Positions 24,402 through 32,729 of a stretch of 64,000 nucleotides of DNA are shown piece after piece. A program made the position numbers and the translations under genes. How positions within the stretch are numbered: position 1 is the stretch's first letter; each line of letters starts with the position of its first letter. The stretch comes from Streptomyces sp. R33 (GTDB taxonomy: Bacteria > Actinomycetota > Actinomycetes > Streptomycetales > Streptomycetaceae). The notes under the pieces are model-generated. The model had not been told where the DNA came from, searched no databases, and saw only the letters and a list, made by a program, of their open reading frames with translations. The stretch spans positions 6,575,501-6,639,500 of the forward strand of contig NZ_CP165727.1 in the NCBI RefSeq assembly GCF_041200175.1. The letters run 5' to 3'.

Positions 24402-25502
24402 CTACAGGTACAGGCCCGCTTCCGAACCGTGCTGGCCCTGGGGCGGCAGCAGCGCCGAGGGGCCCGTGCCCCGGCGCAGCGCGAACAGTTCGGCCAGCGT
24501 GGCGCCCTCGCGCGGAACCCCCTCGTCCGTGCCCAGCCAGTCCACCGCCTCGCCGTGCGTCAGACGGCCCACCTCGATCCGCGCCAGGCAGCGGCCCGGC
24601 CGGACCACCGCCGGGTGGAGCCGTTCCAGGTCCTCGTTCGTGGTGACGCCGACCAGCACGTTGCGGCCCTGCCCCAGCAGCCCGTCCGTCAGGTTGAGCA
24701 GCCGCGACAGCGCCTGACCCGCCGTGTGCCGGGCCTCGCCGCGGATCAGCTCGTCGCAGTCCTCCAGCAGCAGCAGCCGCCACCGGCCCTTCGCCGTGCC
24801 CTCGTCCTCGCCGATCGCGATGTCCATCAGGTAGCCCACGTCGTTGAACAGCCGTTCCGGGTCCAGGACGCAGTCCACCTGGCACCACTCCCGCCACGAC
24901 CGGGCCAGCGTCCGCAGCGCCGAGGTCTTGCCCGTGCCCGGCGGGCCGTGCAGCAGGAGCAGCCGCCCCGCGATGTCGTCCGGGGTCACCTTCATCAGCC
25001 GGTCCATCGCCCCGGCCACCGGCGCCGTGTAGTTGGGCCGCACCTCCGCCCAGGTCCCGGCGGCGATCTGGCGGGTCGTCCGGTACGGGCCGCGGCGCGG
25101 GGAGACGTACCAGAAGCCCATCGTGACGTTCTCGGGCTGCGGTTCGGGCTCGTCCTGCACGCCCTGCGTGGCCTCGCCGAGCACGCTGGAGGCGAGTTCG
25201 TCGCTGACCGCCGTCACCGTCACGTCCGCGCCCCGGCTCCAGCGCGAGACCAGCATCGTCCAGCCCTCGCCCTCCGCGAGGGTGGCGCTGCGGTCGGAGT
25301 CACGGGCCGAGCGCAGCACGGTGGCCTCGGGCGGCAGCAGGGTCGCCTCCGCCTTCACCCGCTCGATCGTCACGCTGTGCGAGTACGGCTGCTCGCCGGA
25401 CGCGAACCGGCCGAGGAACAGCGCGTCCACGACATCCGACGGTGAATCGCTGTCGTCGACGTTGAGCCGGATCGGCAGCGCGTCATGCGGGTTGGCTGGC
25501 AT
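24402..25502 (-). CDS. DUF5925-AAA ATPase
   Basis: A 366-residue protein starting at ATG 25502; an upstream ATG nine bases earlier is possible. The N-terminal half (about 1-150) is the DUF5925 region, beginning NPHDALPIRLNVDDSDSPSDV. The C-terminal half is an AAA domain with Walker A GPPGTGKTS, Walker B RWRLLLLEDCDE, sensor-1 VGVTTNEDLERL and the HPAVVRPGRCLARIEVGRL block. It is a soluble ATP-driven remodeller of unknown substrate, found across Streptomyces. Three bases separate its stop from the final PPQGQHGSEAGLYL tail. No partner gene is evident. Confidence 0.87.
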   Translation of the reverse strand: MPANPHDALPIRLNVDDSDSPSDVVDALFLGRFASGEQPYSHSVTIERVKAEATLLPPEATVLRSARDSDRSATLAEGEGWTMLVSRWSRGADVTVTAVSDELASSVLGEATQGVQDEPEPQPENVTMGFWYVSPRRGPYRTTRQIAAGTWAEVRPNYTAPVAGAMDRLMKVTPDDIAGRLLLLHGPPGTGKTSALRTLARSWREWCQVDCVLDPERLFNDVGYLMDIAIGEDEGTAKGRWRLLLLEDCDELIRGEARHTAGQALSRLLNLTDGLLGQGRNVLVGVTTNEDLERLHPAVVRPGRCLARIEVGRLTHGEAVDWLGTDEGVPREGATLAELFALRRGTGPSALLPPQGQHGSEAGLYL

Positions 25503-25702
25503 GGCGCCCATGATCCGGCACGAAGTGGCCCCGTGCACCCGTGTTTCGCCGGATCGGGTGCCCAAGTTCCCTCTTCAAACGCACCGGTGGTGAAGATTCG
25601 GGCCGCAACTCCGCGCCAAAAATTCTTGGCATGAACACTTCCAGCCAGCCCCGGCTCCCAGTACCACGGACTCAGGAGTAACCCCCACTAGGAGCCGCAC
25701 AC

Positions 25703-26512
25703 ATGAGCATGAAGATGTCGCGCTTCGCCGCCCTGACTTCCTCCCTGTTACTCGCCGCGGGCGCCGCCCTGTTCGGCGCCGGACAGGCGGCCGCCGCCAC
25801 GGCCGACTTCGGTTACGTCGCCCTCGGCGACTCGTACTCCTCCGGCGTCGGCGCCGGCAACTACGACAGCGGGAGCGGCAACTGCAAGCGCACCTCCCGC
25901 GCCTACCCGGCCCTCTGGGCCGCCGCCCATTCCCCGCAGACCTTCTCCTTCACCGCCTGCTCGGGCGCCCGTACGGGTGACGTCCTGTCCGGCCAGCTCG
26001 GCCCGCTGAACTCCGGCACCGACCTGGTGAGCATCACCATCGGCGGCAACGACGCCGGATTCTCCGACGTCATGACGACCTGTGTGCTCCAGTCCGAGTC
26101 CACCTGCATCAACCGCGTCAACCAGGCCAAGGCGTACGCCGACTCCACCCTCCCCGGCCAGCTCGACCAGGTCTACACCGCCATCCACGGCCGGGCGCCC
26201 GCGGCCCACGTCGTCGTCCTCGGCTATCCCCGCTTCTACAAGCTGAACGGCACCTGCGCCACCGGGCTGACGGAGGGCGAGCGCTCCGCCATCAACGGCG
26301 CGGCCGACTATCTGAACGCCGCCATCGCCAAACGCGCCGCCGACCACGGGTTCACCTTCGCCTCGGTCGCCGGCGCCTTCACCGGCCACGAGATCTGCTC
26401 CGGCGACGCGTGGCTGCACAGCGTCAACTGGCTCAACATCGGCGAGTCGTACCACCCCACCGCCGCCGGACAGTCCGGCGGCTACCTGCCCGTCCTCACC
26501 AACGCCGCCTGA
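25703..26512 (+). CDS. Secreted GDSL/SGNH lipase-esterase
   Basis: A 269-residue exported hydrolase with TAGGAG before ATG 25703. The signal peptide is residues 1 to about 33 (LLLAAGAALFGAGQAAAAT). The SGNH blocks are complete: ALGDSYSSGVGAG (Ser), ITIGGNDAGFSD (Gly, Asn) and ESYHPTAAGQ (Asp/His region). Six cysteines suggest three disulfides, as in the S. rimosus/S. coelicolor GDSL lipase (from memory SCO1725). Codon 16, at 25748-25750 inside the signal peptide, is TTA, the rare Leu codon read only by the bldA tRNA. Production is therefore likely tied to development. Confidence 0.93.
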   Translation: MSMKMSRFAALTSSLLLAAGAALFGAGQAAAATADFGYVALGDSYSSGVGAGNYDSGSGNCKRTSRAYPALWAAAHSPQTFSFTACSGARTGDVLSGQLGPLNSGTDLVSITIGGNDAGFSDVMTTCVLQSESTCINRVNQAKAYADSTLPGQLDQVYTAIHGRAPAAHVVVLGYPRFYKLNGTCATGLTEGERSAINGAADYLNAAIAKRAADHGFTFASVAGAFTGHEICSGDAWLHSVNWLNIGESYHPTAAGQSGGYLPVLTNAA

Positions 26513-26521
26513 TCCGGCGGG

Positions 26522-28285
26522 CTACGAAGCCGCCGCTTCGGGCTCCGGGGCGACCTCGGGGTCCGATGTTTCCGGCTCCGCGGCGTCCGGCGTCGCCGGC
26601 CCCGCCGGTACAGGCCCTGCCGAGACGGGGGCCGGCGTACCGCTCGGACCGGGGGAGGGGGAGGTCCCGCCCGTCGGGGTCTCCTCCTCCTCGCAGGTCA
26701 CGGAGAAGTCCACCCACTCCGAGGCCGTCGGGTCCGGCCCCCGCACCTCCAGCCGGACCGCGTCGTCGAACGTCGCGCTCGGGTAGTACGTGAGCTCGGT
26801 GTGGTCCAGCTGCCGGCTCCGGGGGCCGTCCGCCGCATACGTGACGGACTGCCAGCCGGGGCCGGAGCTGACCCCGCTGCGCGTCGCCCAGCGGTACTCC
26901 AGCACGGCGGGCGTACGGTCCGCATCGACGGTCGCCGTGAAGGCGGGCGCCTGATCGGCGGGCGGCGGGCAGGCCCCGCGGTACTCCGTCCGTACGGCGC
27001 GCACCGACACGGCGAAGTGCGGCGCGGGCGTGGCCGACGGCGAAGCGGACGGCGACGGCGAAGGTGAGGGGGACGCCGACGGCGACCCCGATCCGGAGGC
27101 GCTCGCGGACGCGGCCGAGGTGGTGGCCGGGGCCGTCGGGCCGGTGCCGTTCCCGCCCGGCTCCTCGCGGTCCCTGAGCAGCAGCCACCCCAGGGCGACC
27201 ACCGCCAGCAGCAGCACCACGATCCCGGCGGCCAGCACCAGCCCGGCCCGCGCCTCGCGCGGCGGCGCCCCGCGGCCCGCCGGAGCGGGACCCGGCCCCG
27301 GCGCGGGCATCGGCACCGGCATCGGCGGGGTGGACCCCTCGGGCCGGCCCTGCGCCTGCGGGGGGCCGGGCCGGTGGTGCGCCGTGGCCGTCGGCGAGTC
27401 CGGACCCGACACCGCCCCGCCGGAGCCCTGCAGGACCCCGCCCGCCCCGATGATCCGCAGCATCCGGGCCGCCTCCGCCGCGGGCAGCCGCTCCGCCGGA
27501 TCCTTGCGCAGCAGCCCCTCCAGCACCGGTGTCAGGGGACCGGCCCGGCGCGGCGGCGGCAGCTCCTCGTCCACCACCGCCCGCAGCGTGGACAGCGGCG
27601 TGTCCCGCCGGAACGGCGAGACCCCCTCGACGGCGGAGTACAGCATCACCCCGAGCGACCACAGGTCCGACGCGGGCCCCGGATCGCGCCCCAGCGCCCG
27701 CTCCGGCGCGAGGAACTCGGGGGAGCCCACCACCTCACCCGTCATCGTGATCGCCGACGAGCCCTCCAGGCTGGCGATCCCGAAGTCGCTCAGCACCATC
27801 CGGCCGTCGTTGGCGATCAGCACGTTGGAGGGCTTGACGTCCCGGTGCAGCACTCCCGCCTCGTGCGCGGCGCGCAGCGCGGCCAGCACCTGCTCCCCGA
27901 GGTGAGCGGCGCGCTGCGGGGTGAGCGGCCCCTCGGCCTCCAGTACGTCGGCCAGCGAGAGCCCGCGCACCAGCTCCATCACGATCCAGGGCCGGCCGTC
28001 CTCGGTGGCCACGTCGTAGACCGTGACGACCCCGCGGTGCGAGACCCGCGCCGCCGCCCAGGCCTCGCGCTCGAGCCGCCGGTACATCCGCCCGATCTCG
28101 GCGCCGTCCAGCCCGGCGGGGGGACGCACCTCCTTGACGGCCACCTCGCGGCCCAGCACCTCGTCGCGGGCCCGCCACACGATGCCCATGCCGCCCCGGC
28201 CGAGCAGGTCGAGCAGCCGGTACCGGCCCGAGATGACACGGCCGGCGGCGGATTCCCCGCCCGCCCCACCGATGTTGTCACTCAC
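26522..28285 (-). CDS. Membrane-anchored Ser/Thr protein kinase (PASTA-less)
   Basis: A 587-residue Hanks-type kinase from GTG 28285 with a GGGGG-type ribosome site. The kinase domain covers about residues 22-285: GRGGMGIVW glycine loop, VAVKEV lysine, HRDVKPSNVL catalytic loop, LSDFGIASL, and GSPEFLAPE activation segment. A Pro-rich juxtamembrane stretch leads to one transmembrane helix near residue 360 (LVLAAGIVVLLLAVVALGWLLL). The extracellular part is an Ala/Ser/Pro linker plus a roughly 130-residue domain beginning HFAVSVRAVRTEYRGACPPP and ending in a Pro/Glu tail. There are no PASTA repeats, so the ligand is unknown. It is convergent with the GDSL lipase. Confidence 0.93.
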   Translation of the reverse strand: MSDNIGGAGGESAAGRVISGRYRLLDLLGRGGMGIVWRARDEVLGREVAVKEVRPPAGLDGAEIGRMYRRLEREAWAAARVSHRGVVTVYDVATEDGRPWIVMELVRGLSLADVLEAEGPLTPQRAAHLGEQVLAALRAAHEAGVLHRDVKPSNVLIANDGRMVLSDFGIASLEGSSAITMTGEVVGSPEFLAPERALGRDPGPASDLWSLGVMLYSAVEGVSPFRRDTPLSTLRAVVDEELPPPRRAGPLTPVLEGLLRKDPAERLPAAEAARMLRIIGAGGVLQGSGGAVSGPDSPTATAHHRPGPPQAQGRPEGSTPPMPVPMPAPGPGPAPAGRGAPPREARAGLVLAAGIVVLLLAVVALGWLLLRDREEPGGNGTGPTAPATTSAASASASGSGSPSASPSPSPSPSASPSATPAPHFAVSVRAVRTEYRGACPPPADQAPAFTATVDADRTPAVLEYRWATRSGVSSGPGWQSVTYAADGPRSRQLDHTELTYYPSATFDDAVRLEVRGPDPTASEWVDFSVTCEEEETPTGGTSPSPGPSGTPAPVSAGPVPAGPATPDAAEPETSDPEVAPEPEAAAS

Positions 28286-28416
28286 GCGAGCCCCCAGGTG
28301 TGTCCGTGTGTCGGCGGGCGATCACTCCAAGTTAGCGCAGCGCGTGCGATGTGGCCCCGGTCCGCGCGGGACTCGCGCGGCGACCCTTCAAACGGCCGCC
28401 TCCCCTGCGGAGAGTG

Positions 28417-28448
28417 ACGGTCGACTCCGCTGAGTAACCGTCAACTCC
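28417..28448. repeat. Direct repeat upstream of the kinase gene
   Basis: ACGGTCGACTCC at 28417-28428 and ACCGTCAACTCC at 28437-28448 match at ten of twelve positions with a 20-base period. They lie between the divergent kinase and small basic-protein genes, so they could be regulator sites. No known box is matched. Confidence 0.4.
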
Positions 28449-28555
28449 CCGTCGCCATAGGGGTAATTCACACCACCGGGATACCCGAGCGCGACGCAGG
28501 GGCGATAGGGTTAACCTGCCCGGGCCGGGTGCCCTCGTACGGGTGGGGAGAGAAC

Positions 28556-28825
28556 ATGGAACAGATAGCAATGCGCAGCAGGCCGCCACGCGTGCCTGCC
28601 ATCACCTGCGGCAGCAGCGCGACCAGCTCGCGCCTCGACCGCCACCTCGCCGTGCTGGGCGGACCCGCCGTCCCGCACCGCGAGACGGCCGAGGCGACCC
28701 TGCTGATGCGCGAACTCACCTCGCGCGACCACACGCACCGCCTGCGGAGCCGGAGCGCGCGCGTCTCGCTCTTCGCGCCGCTGCGCCGTCTGCGTCGCAC
28801 GCTCTTCGGCAGCCGCCGCTCGTAA
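28556..28825 (+). CDS. Small basic conserved hypothetical protein (89 aa)
   Basis: ATG 28556 is preceded by GGGGAGAG and starts MEQIAMRSRPPRVPAITCG. The 89-residue product is strongly basic. It has many arginines and no lysine, and ends in an amphipathic Arg-rich stretch, FAPLRRLRRTLFGSRR. It looks like the short arginine-rich proteins conserved in streptomycetes, but I know of no function. The codon bias matches genuine genes here. It is divergent from the Ser/Thr kinase and could be a nucleic-acid- or membrane-binding peptide, though that is speculative. Confidence 0.65.
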   Translation: MEQIAMRSRPPRVPAITCGSSATSSRLDRHLAVLGGPAVPHRETAEATLLMRELTSRDHTHRLRSRSARVSLFAPLRRLRRTLFGSRRS

Positions 28826-28862
28826 CAACCGTCCCCGACCCCTTCTGGTTTCGCCCCCGGCC

Positions 28863-30116
28863 CTACGCAACCACACCATCCCGGCGCAGTGTCGTGATCT
28901 GTGCGCCCGTCATCCCCAGGGCGCGCAGCAGGGCCTCGGTGTGTTCGCCGAGCGCGGGCACCGCACCCATGTGCGGTGCCGCGCCTCCCGGCAGTCCGAT
29001 CGGCGGCAGCAGTGCCCGCAACGGACCGGCCGGTGACCCCACCTCCCGCCAGCGGTCCCGTGCCGCCAGCTGCGGATGTCCCGCGAGCCGGGCCACCGAG
29101 TTCAGCCGTGCACAGGCGATGCCCGCCGCCTCCAGCCGTACGATCGCCTCGTCCGCGCCCAGCCGGCCCAGCGCCTCGGCGACCACGGCGTCGGTCTTCT
29201 CCCGGCCCCGGGTGCGCGCCGCGTTCGTCGCGTACGCCGGATCCTCGGCCAACTCGGGCCGCTCCAGCACCTGTTCGGCGAGCCGCCGCCATTCGCGGTC
29301 GTTCTGCACGGACAGCAGCACCCGGTCCCCGTCCGCCGTCGGGTAGGCGTCGTACGGGGCGATGACGGCGTGCGCGAGGCCCGTGCGCACGGGCTGCTCC
29401 CCGCCGTGCATCGTGTGGTGCAGCGGATGGCCCATCCACTCGGCCAGCGCGTCCAGCATCGAGACCTCCACCCGGCCCCCGCGCCCGGTGGCCGCGCGGC
29501 GCAGCAGGGCCGCGAGGACCCCGGAGAAGGCGTACATGGCCGCCGCGATGTCCGCGGCCGGGATGCCCGCCTTGACGGGCTGCTCCGGGGTGCCGGTGAC
29601 CGAGACCAGCCCCGCCTCGCACTGCACGAGCATGTCGTAGGCGCGCTTGTGGGCGTACGGGCCCTCGGCCCCGTACCCGGAGATGTCGACGGCGACCAGC
29701 CGCGGGTAGCGCGCGCACAGCGCGGCCGAGTCGAGCCCGAGCCGGGCGGCGGCGCCCTGGGCGAGGTTCTGGACGAACACGTCGGCCCCGTCGAGCAGTC
29801 CGTGCAGGACCTCCCGGCCGCGCGGGTCCTTCAGGTCGAGCGCGATCGACTCCTTGCCGCGGTTGGCCCAGACGAAATGCGAGGCCAGTCCCTGTGCGGC
29901 GGTGTCGTAGGCGCGCGCGAAGTCGCCGCCGTCGGGCCGCTCGACCTTGATCACCCGGGCGCCGAGGTCGGCGAGCTGGCGGGTGGCGAAGGGGGCCGAG
30001 ACGGCCTGTTCGACGGCGACGACCGTGACGCCGTCGAGGGGCAGGGGTTCCACGGGGCGGGGTGGCGTGGGGCGGGGTTCGGCAGGGCGTGCGGGCGCGG
30101 GCGAGTCGGCTGTCAT
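28863..30116 (-). CDS. CaiB/BaiF family CoA-transferase (class III)
   Basis: A 417-residue enzyme. After a Pro-rich N-terminus comes the signature LPLDGVTVVAVEQAVSAPFATRQLADLGARVIKVERPDGGDFAR, then NRGKESIALDLKDPRG. The catalytic Asp is in HKRAYDMLVQCEAGL, and GRGGRVEVSMLDALAEWM follows. This is a class III acyl-CoA transferase, moving CoA between carboxylic acids through an Asp-anhydride intermediate. The donor and acceptor are unknown; relatives act on formate/oxalate, carnitine or methyl-branched acids. It is divergent from the TetR gene across 236 bases that include an inverted repeat. Confidence 0.92.
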   Translation of the reverse strand: MTADSPAPARPAEPRPTPPRPVEPLPLDGVTVVAVEQAVSAPFATRQLADLGARVIKVERPDGGDFARAYDTAAQGLASHFVWANRGKESIALDLKDPRGREVLHGLLDGADVFVQNLAQGAAARLGLDSAALCARYPRLVAVDISGYGAEGPYAHKRAYDMLVQCEAGLVSVTGTPEQPVKAGIPAADIAAAMYAFSGVLAALLRRAATGRGGRVEVSMLDALAEWMGHPLHHTMHGGEQPVRTGLAHAVIAPYDAYPTADGDRVLLSVQNDREWRRLAEQVLERPELAEDPAYATNAARTRGREKTDAVVAEALGRLGADEAIVRLEAAGIACARLNSVARLAGHPQLAARDRWREVGSPAGPLRALLPPIGLPGGAAPHMGAVPALGEHTEALLRALGMTGAQITTLRRDGVVA

Positions 30117-30308
30117 GACAGCCTGCCTACCGGTTGGGACCCCGGCCTGTCACCACACGGGCGGTCGACATCGCACGCTGTGCGCGGTTCGTCCGCCTGT
30201 GGCGCCCGTCTCAGTGGCCGCAGACCGTGCCCTCCGGCACGGCCGGATCGGGGCGGGGCAGGGCATGGACCTCGCCGAAACGCTTCTCAGGGCCTCGCAG
30301 CACCTGAC

Positions 30309-30325
30309 TGCGTACGCTGTACGTA
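30309..30325. promoter_or_regulatory. Inverted repeat upstream of TetR gene (candidate operator)
   Basis: TGCGTAC-GCT-GTACGTA forms seven-base arms with one mismatch around a three-base centre. It lies 28 bases before the TetR start at 30353, between it and the divergent CoA-transferase gene. Size and symmetry suit a TetR dimer. Confidence 0.55.
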
Positions 30326-30352
30326 ACCAGGACGAGGGCGAGGTGGTGACTG

Positions 30353-31087
30353 GTGGCAGCCGGCGGGCGCCCGGCCCGACCCGAAGTGATCTGGGCCCGC
30401 CCGGGGCGCGCCGGCCGCGGACCCCGGCCCGCGCACACCCGCGAGTCGATCGCGGCCGAGGCCGTGCGGATCGCGGACGCGGAGGGGATCGAGGCCGTCT
30501 CCATGCGGCGCGTGGCAGCCGGGATCGGCGCCGGGACGATGTCCCTGTACAACTACGTGCCGCGCAAGGAGGACCTGTACGAGCTGATGGTCGACGCGGT
30601 GAGCGGGGAGTACGAGCTGACCCCGCCGACCGGGGACTGGCGGGCCGACCTGCTCGGACTCGCCCGCCAGGCACGAGAACTGATGCACCGCCACCCGTGG
30701 CTGCCGCGGCTGCTGTCCCCGGTCCACGGCTTCGGTCCGAACGCCCTGCGCTATCTGGAGCACAGCCTGGACTGCCTGGTCCCGCTGGAGGCTTCCGGTG
30801 GGCAGAAGCTGGAGCTCGTCGCGGCGGTCAACGGCACGGTGGCCGCGTTCGTGGCGAGCGAGTTGGCCCTGGCCGAGCGGGCCCGGTCGCTGCCGTGGAG
30901 CGAGGCCGCCGAGGAGGACGTACGGACGGCCTGGCTGGGCTCGAGGCTGGCGACAGGGCAGTACCCGCTGCTGGCGGCGGCGCTGTCCGGCGGGCATCCG
31001 GTGACGGAGGCGGCCTCCGACCCGGGCGCGGTCTTCGACCGCTCGGTGTCCCGGCTGCTGGCGGCCTGGGCGGCGGCGGAGGGCTGA
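30353..31087 (+). CDS. TetR/AcrR family transcriptional regulator
   Basis: A 244-residue regulator from GTG 30353. About 28 Arg/Pro-rich residues precede the helix-turn-helix (about 30-76: RESIAAEAVRIADAEGIEAVSMRRVAAGIGAGTMSLYNYVPRKEDLYELM). The MSLYNYVPRKEDL form is typical of the TetR class with the long C-terminal domain seen in tetracycline- and drug-responsive members. The C-terminal region includes HPWLPRLLSPVHGFGPNALRYLEHSLD. The probable targets are itself and the divergent CoA-transferase gene, through the inverted repeat at 30309-30325. Confidence 0.9.
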   Translation: MAAGGRPARPEVIWARPGRAGRGPRPAHTRESIAAEAVRIADAEGIEAVSMRRVAAGIGAGTMSLYNYVPRKEDLYELMVDAVSGEYELTPPTGDWRADLLGLARQARELMHRHPWLPRLLSPVHGFGPNALRYLEHSLDCLVPLEASGGQKLELVAAVNGTVAAFVASELALAERARSLPWSEAAEEDVRTAWLGSRLATGQYPLLAAALSGGHPVTEAASDPGAVFDRSVSRLLAAWAAAEG

Positions 31088-31096
31088 CGCGGGGGC

Positions 31097-31144
31097 GTGC
31101 GTGAGTGGGGGCGTGCGCGGGTGCGTGAGTGGGGCGTGCGCGGG
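31097..31144. repeat. Two tandem copies of a 24-base unit
   Basis: Two adjacent near-identical copies of GTGCGTGAGTGGGG followed by CGTGCGCGGG, just downstream of the TetR stop codon. This looks like a simple duplication between convergent genes. Confidence 0.75.
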
Positions 31145-31186
31145 GGCGACGCGGGTCCGCGCGGAAAATCCCCGCGGGGCGGTCCG

Positions 31187-32347
31187 TCAGAGCAGGGCGA
31201 ACTGGCCGCCCGGGCCCTCCTCGTGGTGGTCCAGGACCGAGGCCGGGCGGCGGGCCCAGCGCGGCGGCGGCAGCACGCCCGCGGCGGCCAGCTCGGCGGC
31301 CGCCAGCGGCGGCCCGGGGGTGAACGCCGCCCGCTCCGGGGCCAGATCGGCCAGCAGCGCCAAGGTGGTCACCAGCGCCAGCAGCTCCGAGGTCCAGGCC
31401 TGCGGCCACTCGGCAGGCCCGAGCGCGTCCAGCCCGTCGGCCTGCGGATCCCGGTGGGCGGTCCGGGCCGCGAACCAGGCCTCCAGTACCCGCGTACCGC
31501 CCTGTACCTCGTACTCCCAGGCGCCCGGCGGTACGGGGGAGACCGTCCCGGCCCCCAGGCTCAGCGTCTCGGTCTCCGGGTCGTACGCGAGCCCCTCCGG
31601 CCAGGCCTGGACCGCCGAGCGGACGTACGGGCGCCGCCCGCCCGGCAGCCGGGGCGGCTCGGCGCCGGGTCCGCCGCGCAGCTGGACGGTGAGCAGCCGG
31701 TGCCCGAGCTCCAGCCCGGCCCGCCAGCGCCCGGGGTCGCCGGTCAGCGGGACCTCGTACCCCCGGGGGCCGGGGCGGCCCGCCGCGAGGATCCAGCACA
31801 GCACGTCCTGCGGGGTGACCCGGCCGCCGTAGCGCTCGCCCAGCAGCGGCAGCAGGCCCGGCGCGAGATTGGGCTCGGCGCCGCCGGGGCGCCGGTGCAG
31901 CGGGCGGATCCGGCCCAGGCGGCCGGCCGGGAGATGTGCGGTGACCAGCAGCTCCGGGGTCTCGACGGCGAAGAGCTGGTGCTCGTCCAGGACCCGCCAC
32001 AGCTCCGGGCGGGCCATGTCGATGAGCCGCTGGTCGGGCAGCAGCCACTGCTCGTCGAAGGGATCGCGCAGCACCCGTACGGGCTCCGGGCAGGGGCCCG
32101 GCTCATCGGCGAAGCGGGCGGTCGAGGGCGAGCGCCGGCCGGGCAGTGCGGCCGCGCCGGTGGTGGGCGTCCGGGTCCGGGTCGGGCGGAACAGCCGGTC
32201 CCGCTCGGCCCCTTCGGAGCCGGTCAGGGCCGCCCAGCGGGCGCGCAGCGCCGCGGGGTCGGGGGCCGCCACCCAGGCCCGGCCCAGGCGCAGGCCGCCC
32301 ACGGCCCAGGGCATCAGGTCGTCCAGCAGCGGTACGTCTTCGCTCAC
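31187..32347 (-). CDS. Possible type ISP restriction/modification C-terminal specificity-like protein
   Basis: A 386-residue soluble protein, tentatively matched to the C-terminal region of type ISP restriction-modification enzymes. The match rests on RPELWRVLDEHQLFAVE, QDVLCWILAAG, RWRAGLELGHRLLTVQLRG, and especially SPVPPGAWEYEVQGGTRVLEAWFAARTA followed by ELLALVTTLALLADL, which resembles the ISP IW-Y-x-hGGY-x-hhx-W pattern. There is no methyltransferase motif (DPPY/NPPF) and no nuclease or helicase domain here or next door, so it could not act alone as a restriction enzyme. It may be a stand-alone DNA-recognition protein, or a conserved actinobacterial protein whose similarity is structural only. 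Confidence 0.6.
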   Translation of the reverse strand: MSEDVPLLDDLMPWAVGGLRLGRAWVAAPDPAALRARWAALTGSEGAERDRLFRPTRTRTPTTGAAALPGRRSPSTARFADEPGPCPEPVRVLRDPFDEQWLLPDQRLIDMARPELWRVLDEHQLFAVETPELLVTAHLPAGRLGRIRPLHRRPGGAEPNLAPGLLPLLGERYGGRVTPQDVLCWILAAGRPGPRGYEVPLTGDPGRWRAGLELGHRLLTVQLRGGPGAEPPRLPGGRRPYVRSAVQAWPEGLAYDPETETLSLGAGTVSPVPPGAWEYEVQGGTRVLEAWFAARTAHRDPQADGLDALGPAEWPQAWTSELLALVTTLALLADLAPERAAFTPGPPLAAAELAAAGVLPPPRWARRPASVLDHHEEGPGGQFALL

Positions 32348-32477
32348 CCGCCAGATGGTAGCGACGGCAGGCGGCGGCCGGGGGTGCGGGCGTCAGCCCG
32401 GCCGGGCTGTGTCCGGGCCGAAGAGCTACGCTCCCTATGTACGGATATGTTCCTATGTCGAGGAGCAGGAGGCGGTC

Positions 32478-32642
32478 ATGAGTCAGTACGACGAATACAC
32501 GACTCCGTCGCAGGCCGAGGGCGAGCGGCTCGACGAGGACATGGACGAGAAGGAGAAGATGCAGCGCCATCACCCGCAGACGATGCGGACCACGCCGTCG
32601 CAGGCGGAGGGCGAGCGCGGCAAGGACGACGAGGAGAAGTAG
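32478..32642 (+). CDS. Small charged protein with duplicated TTPSQAEGER motif (54 aa)
   Basis: ATG 32478 follows AGGAGG at 32467-32472, so translation is well supported. The 54-residue product is highly hydrophilic, rich in Glu, Asp, Lys and Gln, and probably disordered. TTPSQAEGER occurs twice, at residues 8-17 and 38-47, separated by LDEDMDEKEKMQRHHPQTMR. I recognise no family. The internal duplication and strong ribosome site argue that it is real. It stands alone between the convergent GntR gene and the type-ISP-like gene. Confidence 0.7.
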   Translation: MSQYDEYTTPSQAEGERLDEDMDEKEKMQRHHPQTMRTTPSQAEGERGKDDEEK

Positions 32643-32729
32643 CCCCTTGCGGGTACGGCGCTGCGGCCGGACCGGGGCCGGACCGGGGCACTAGGGCCGG
32701 ACCGGGGTCGGGCAGGAGCCCGGCAGGGG

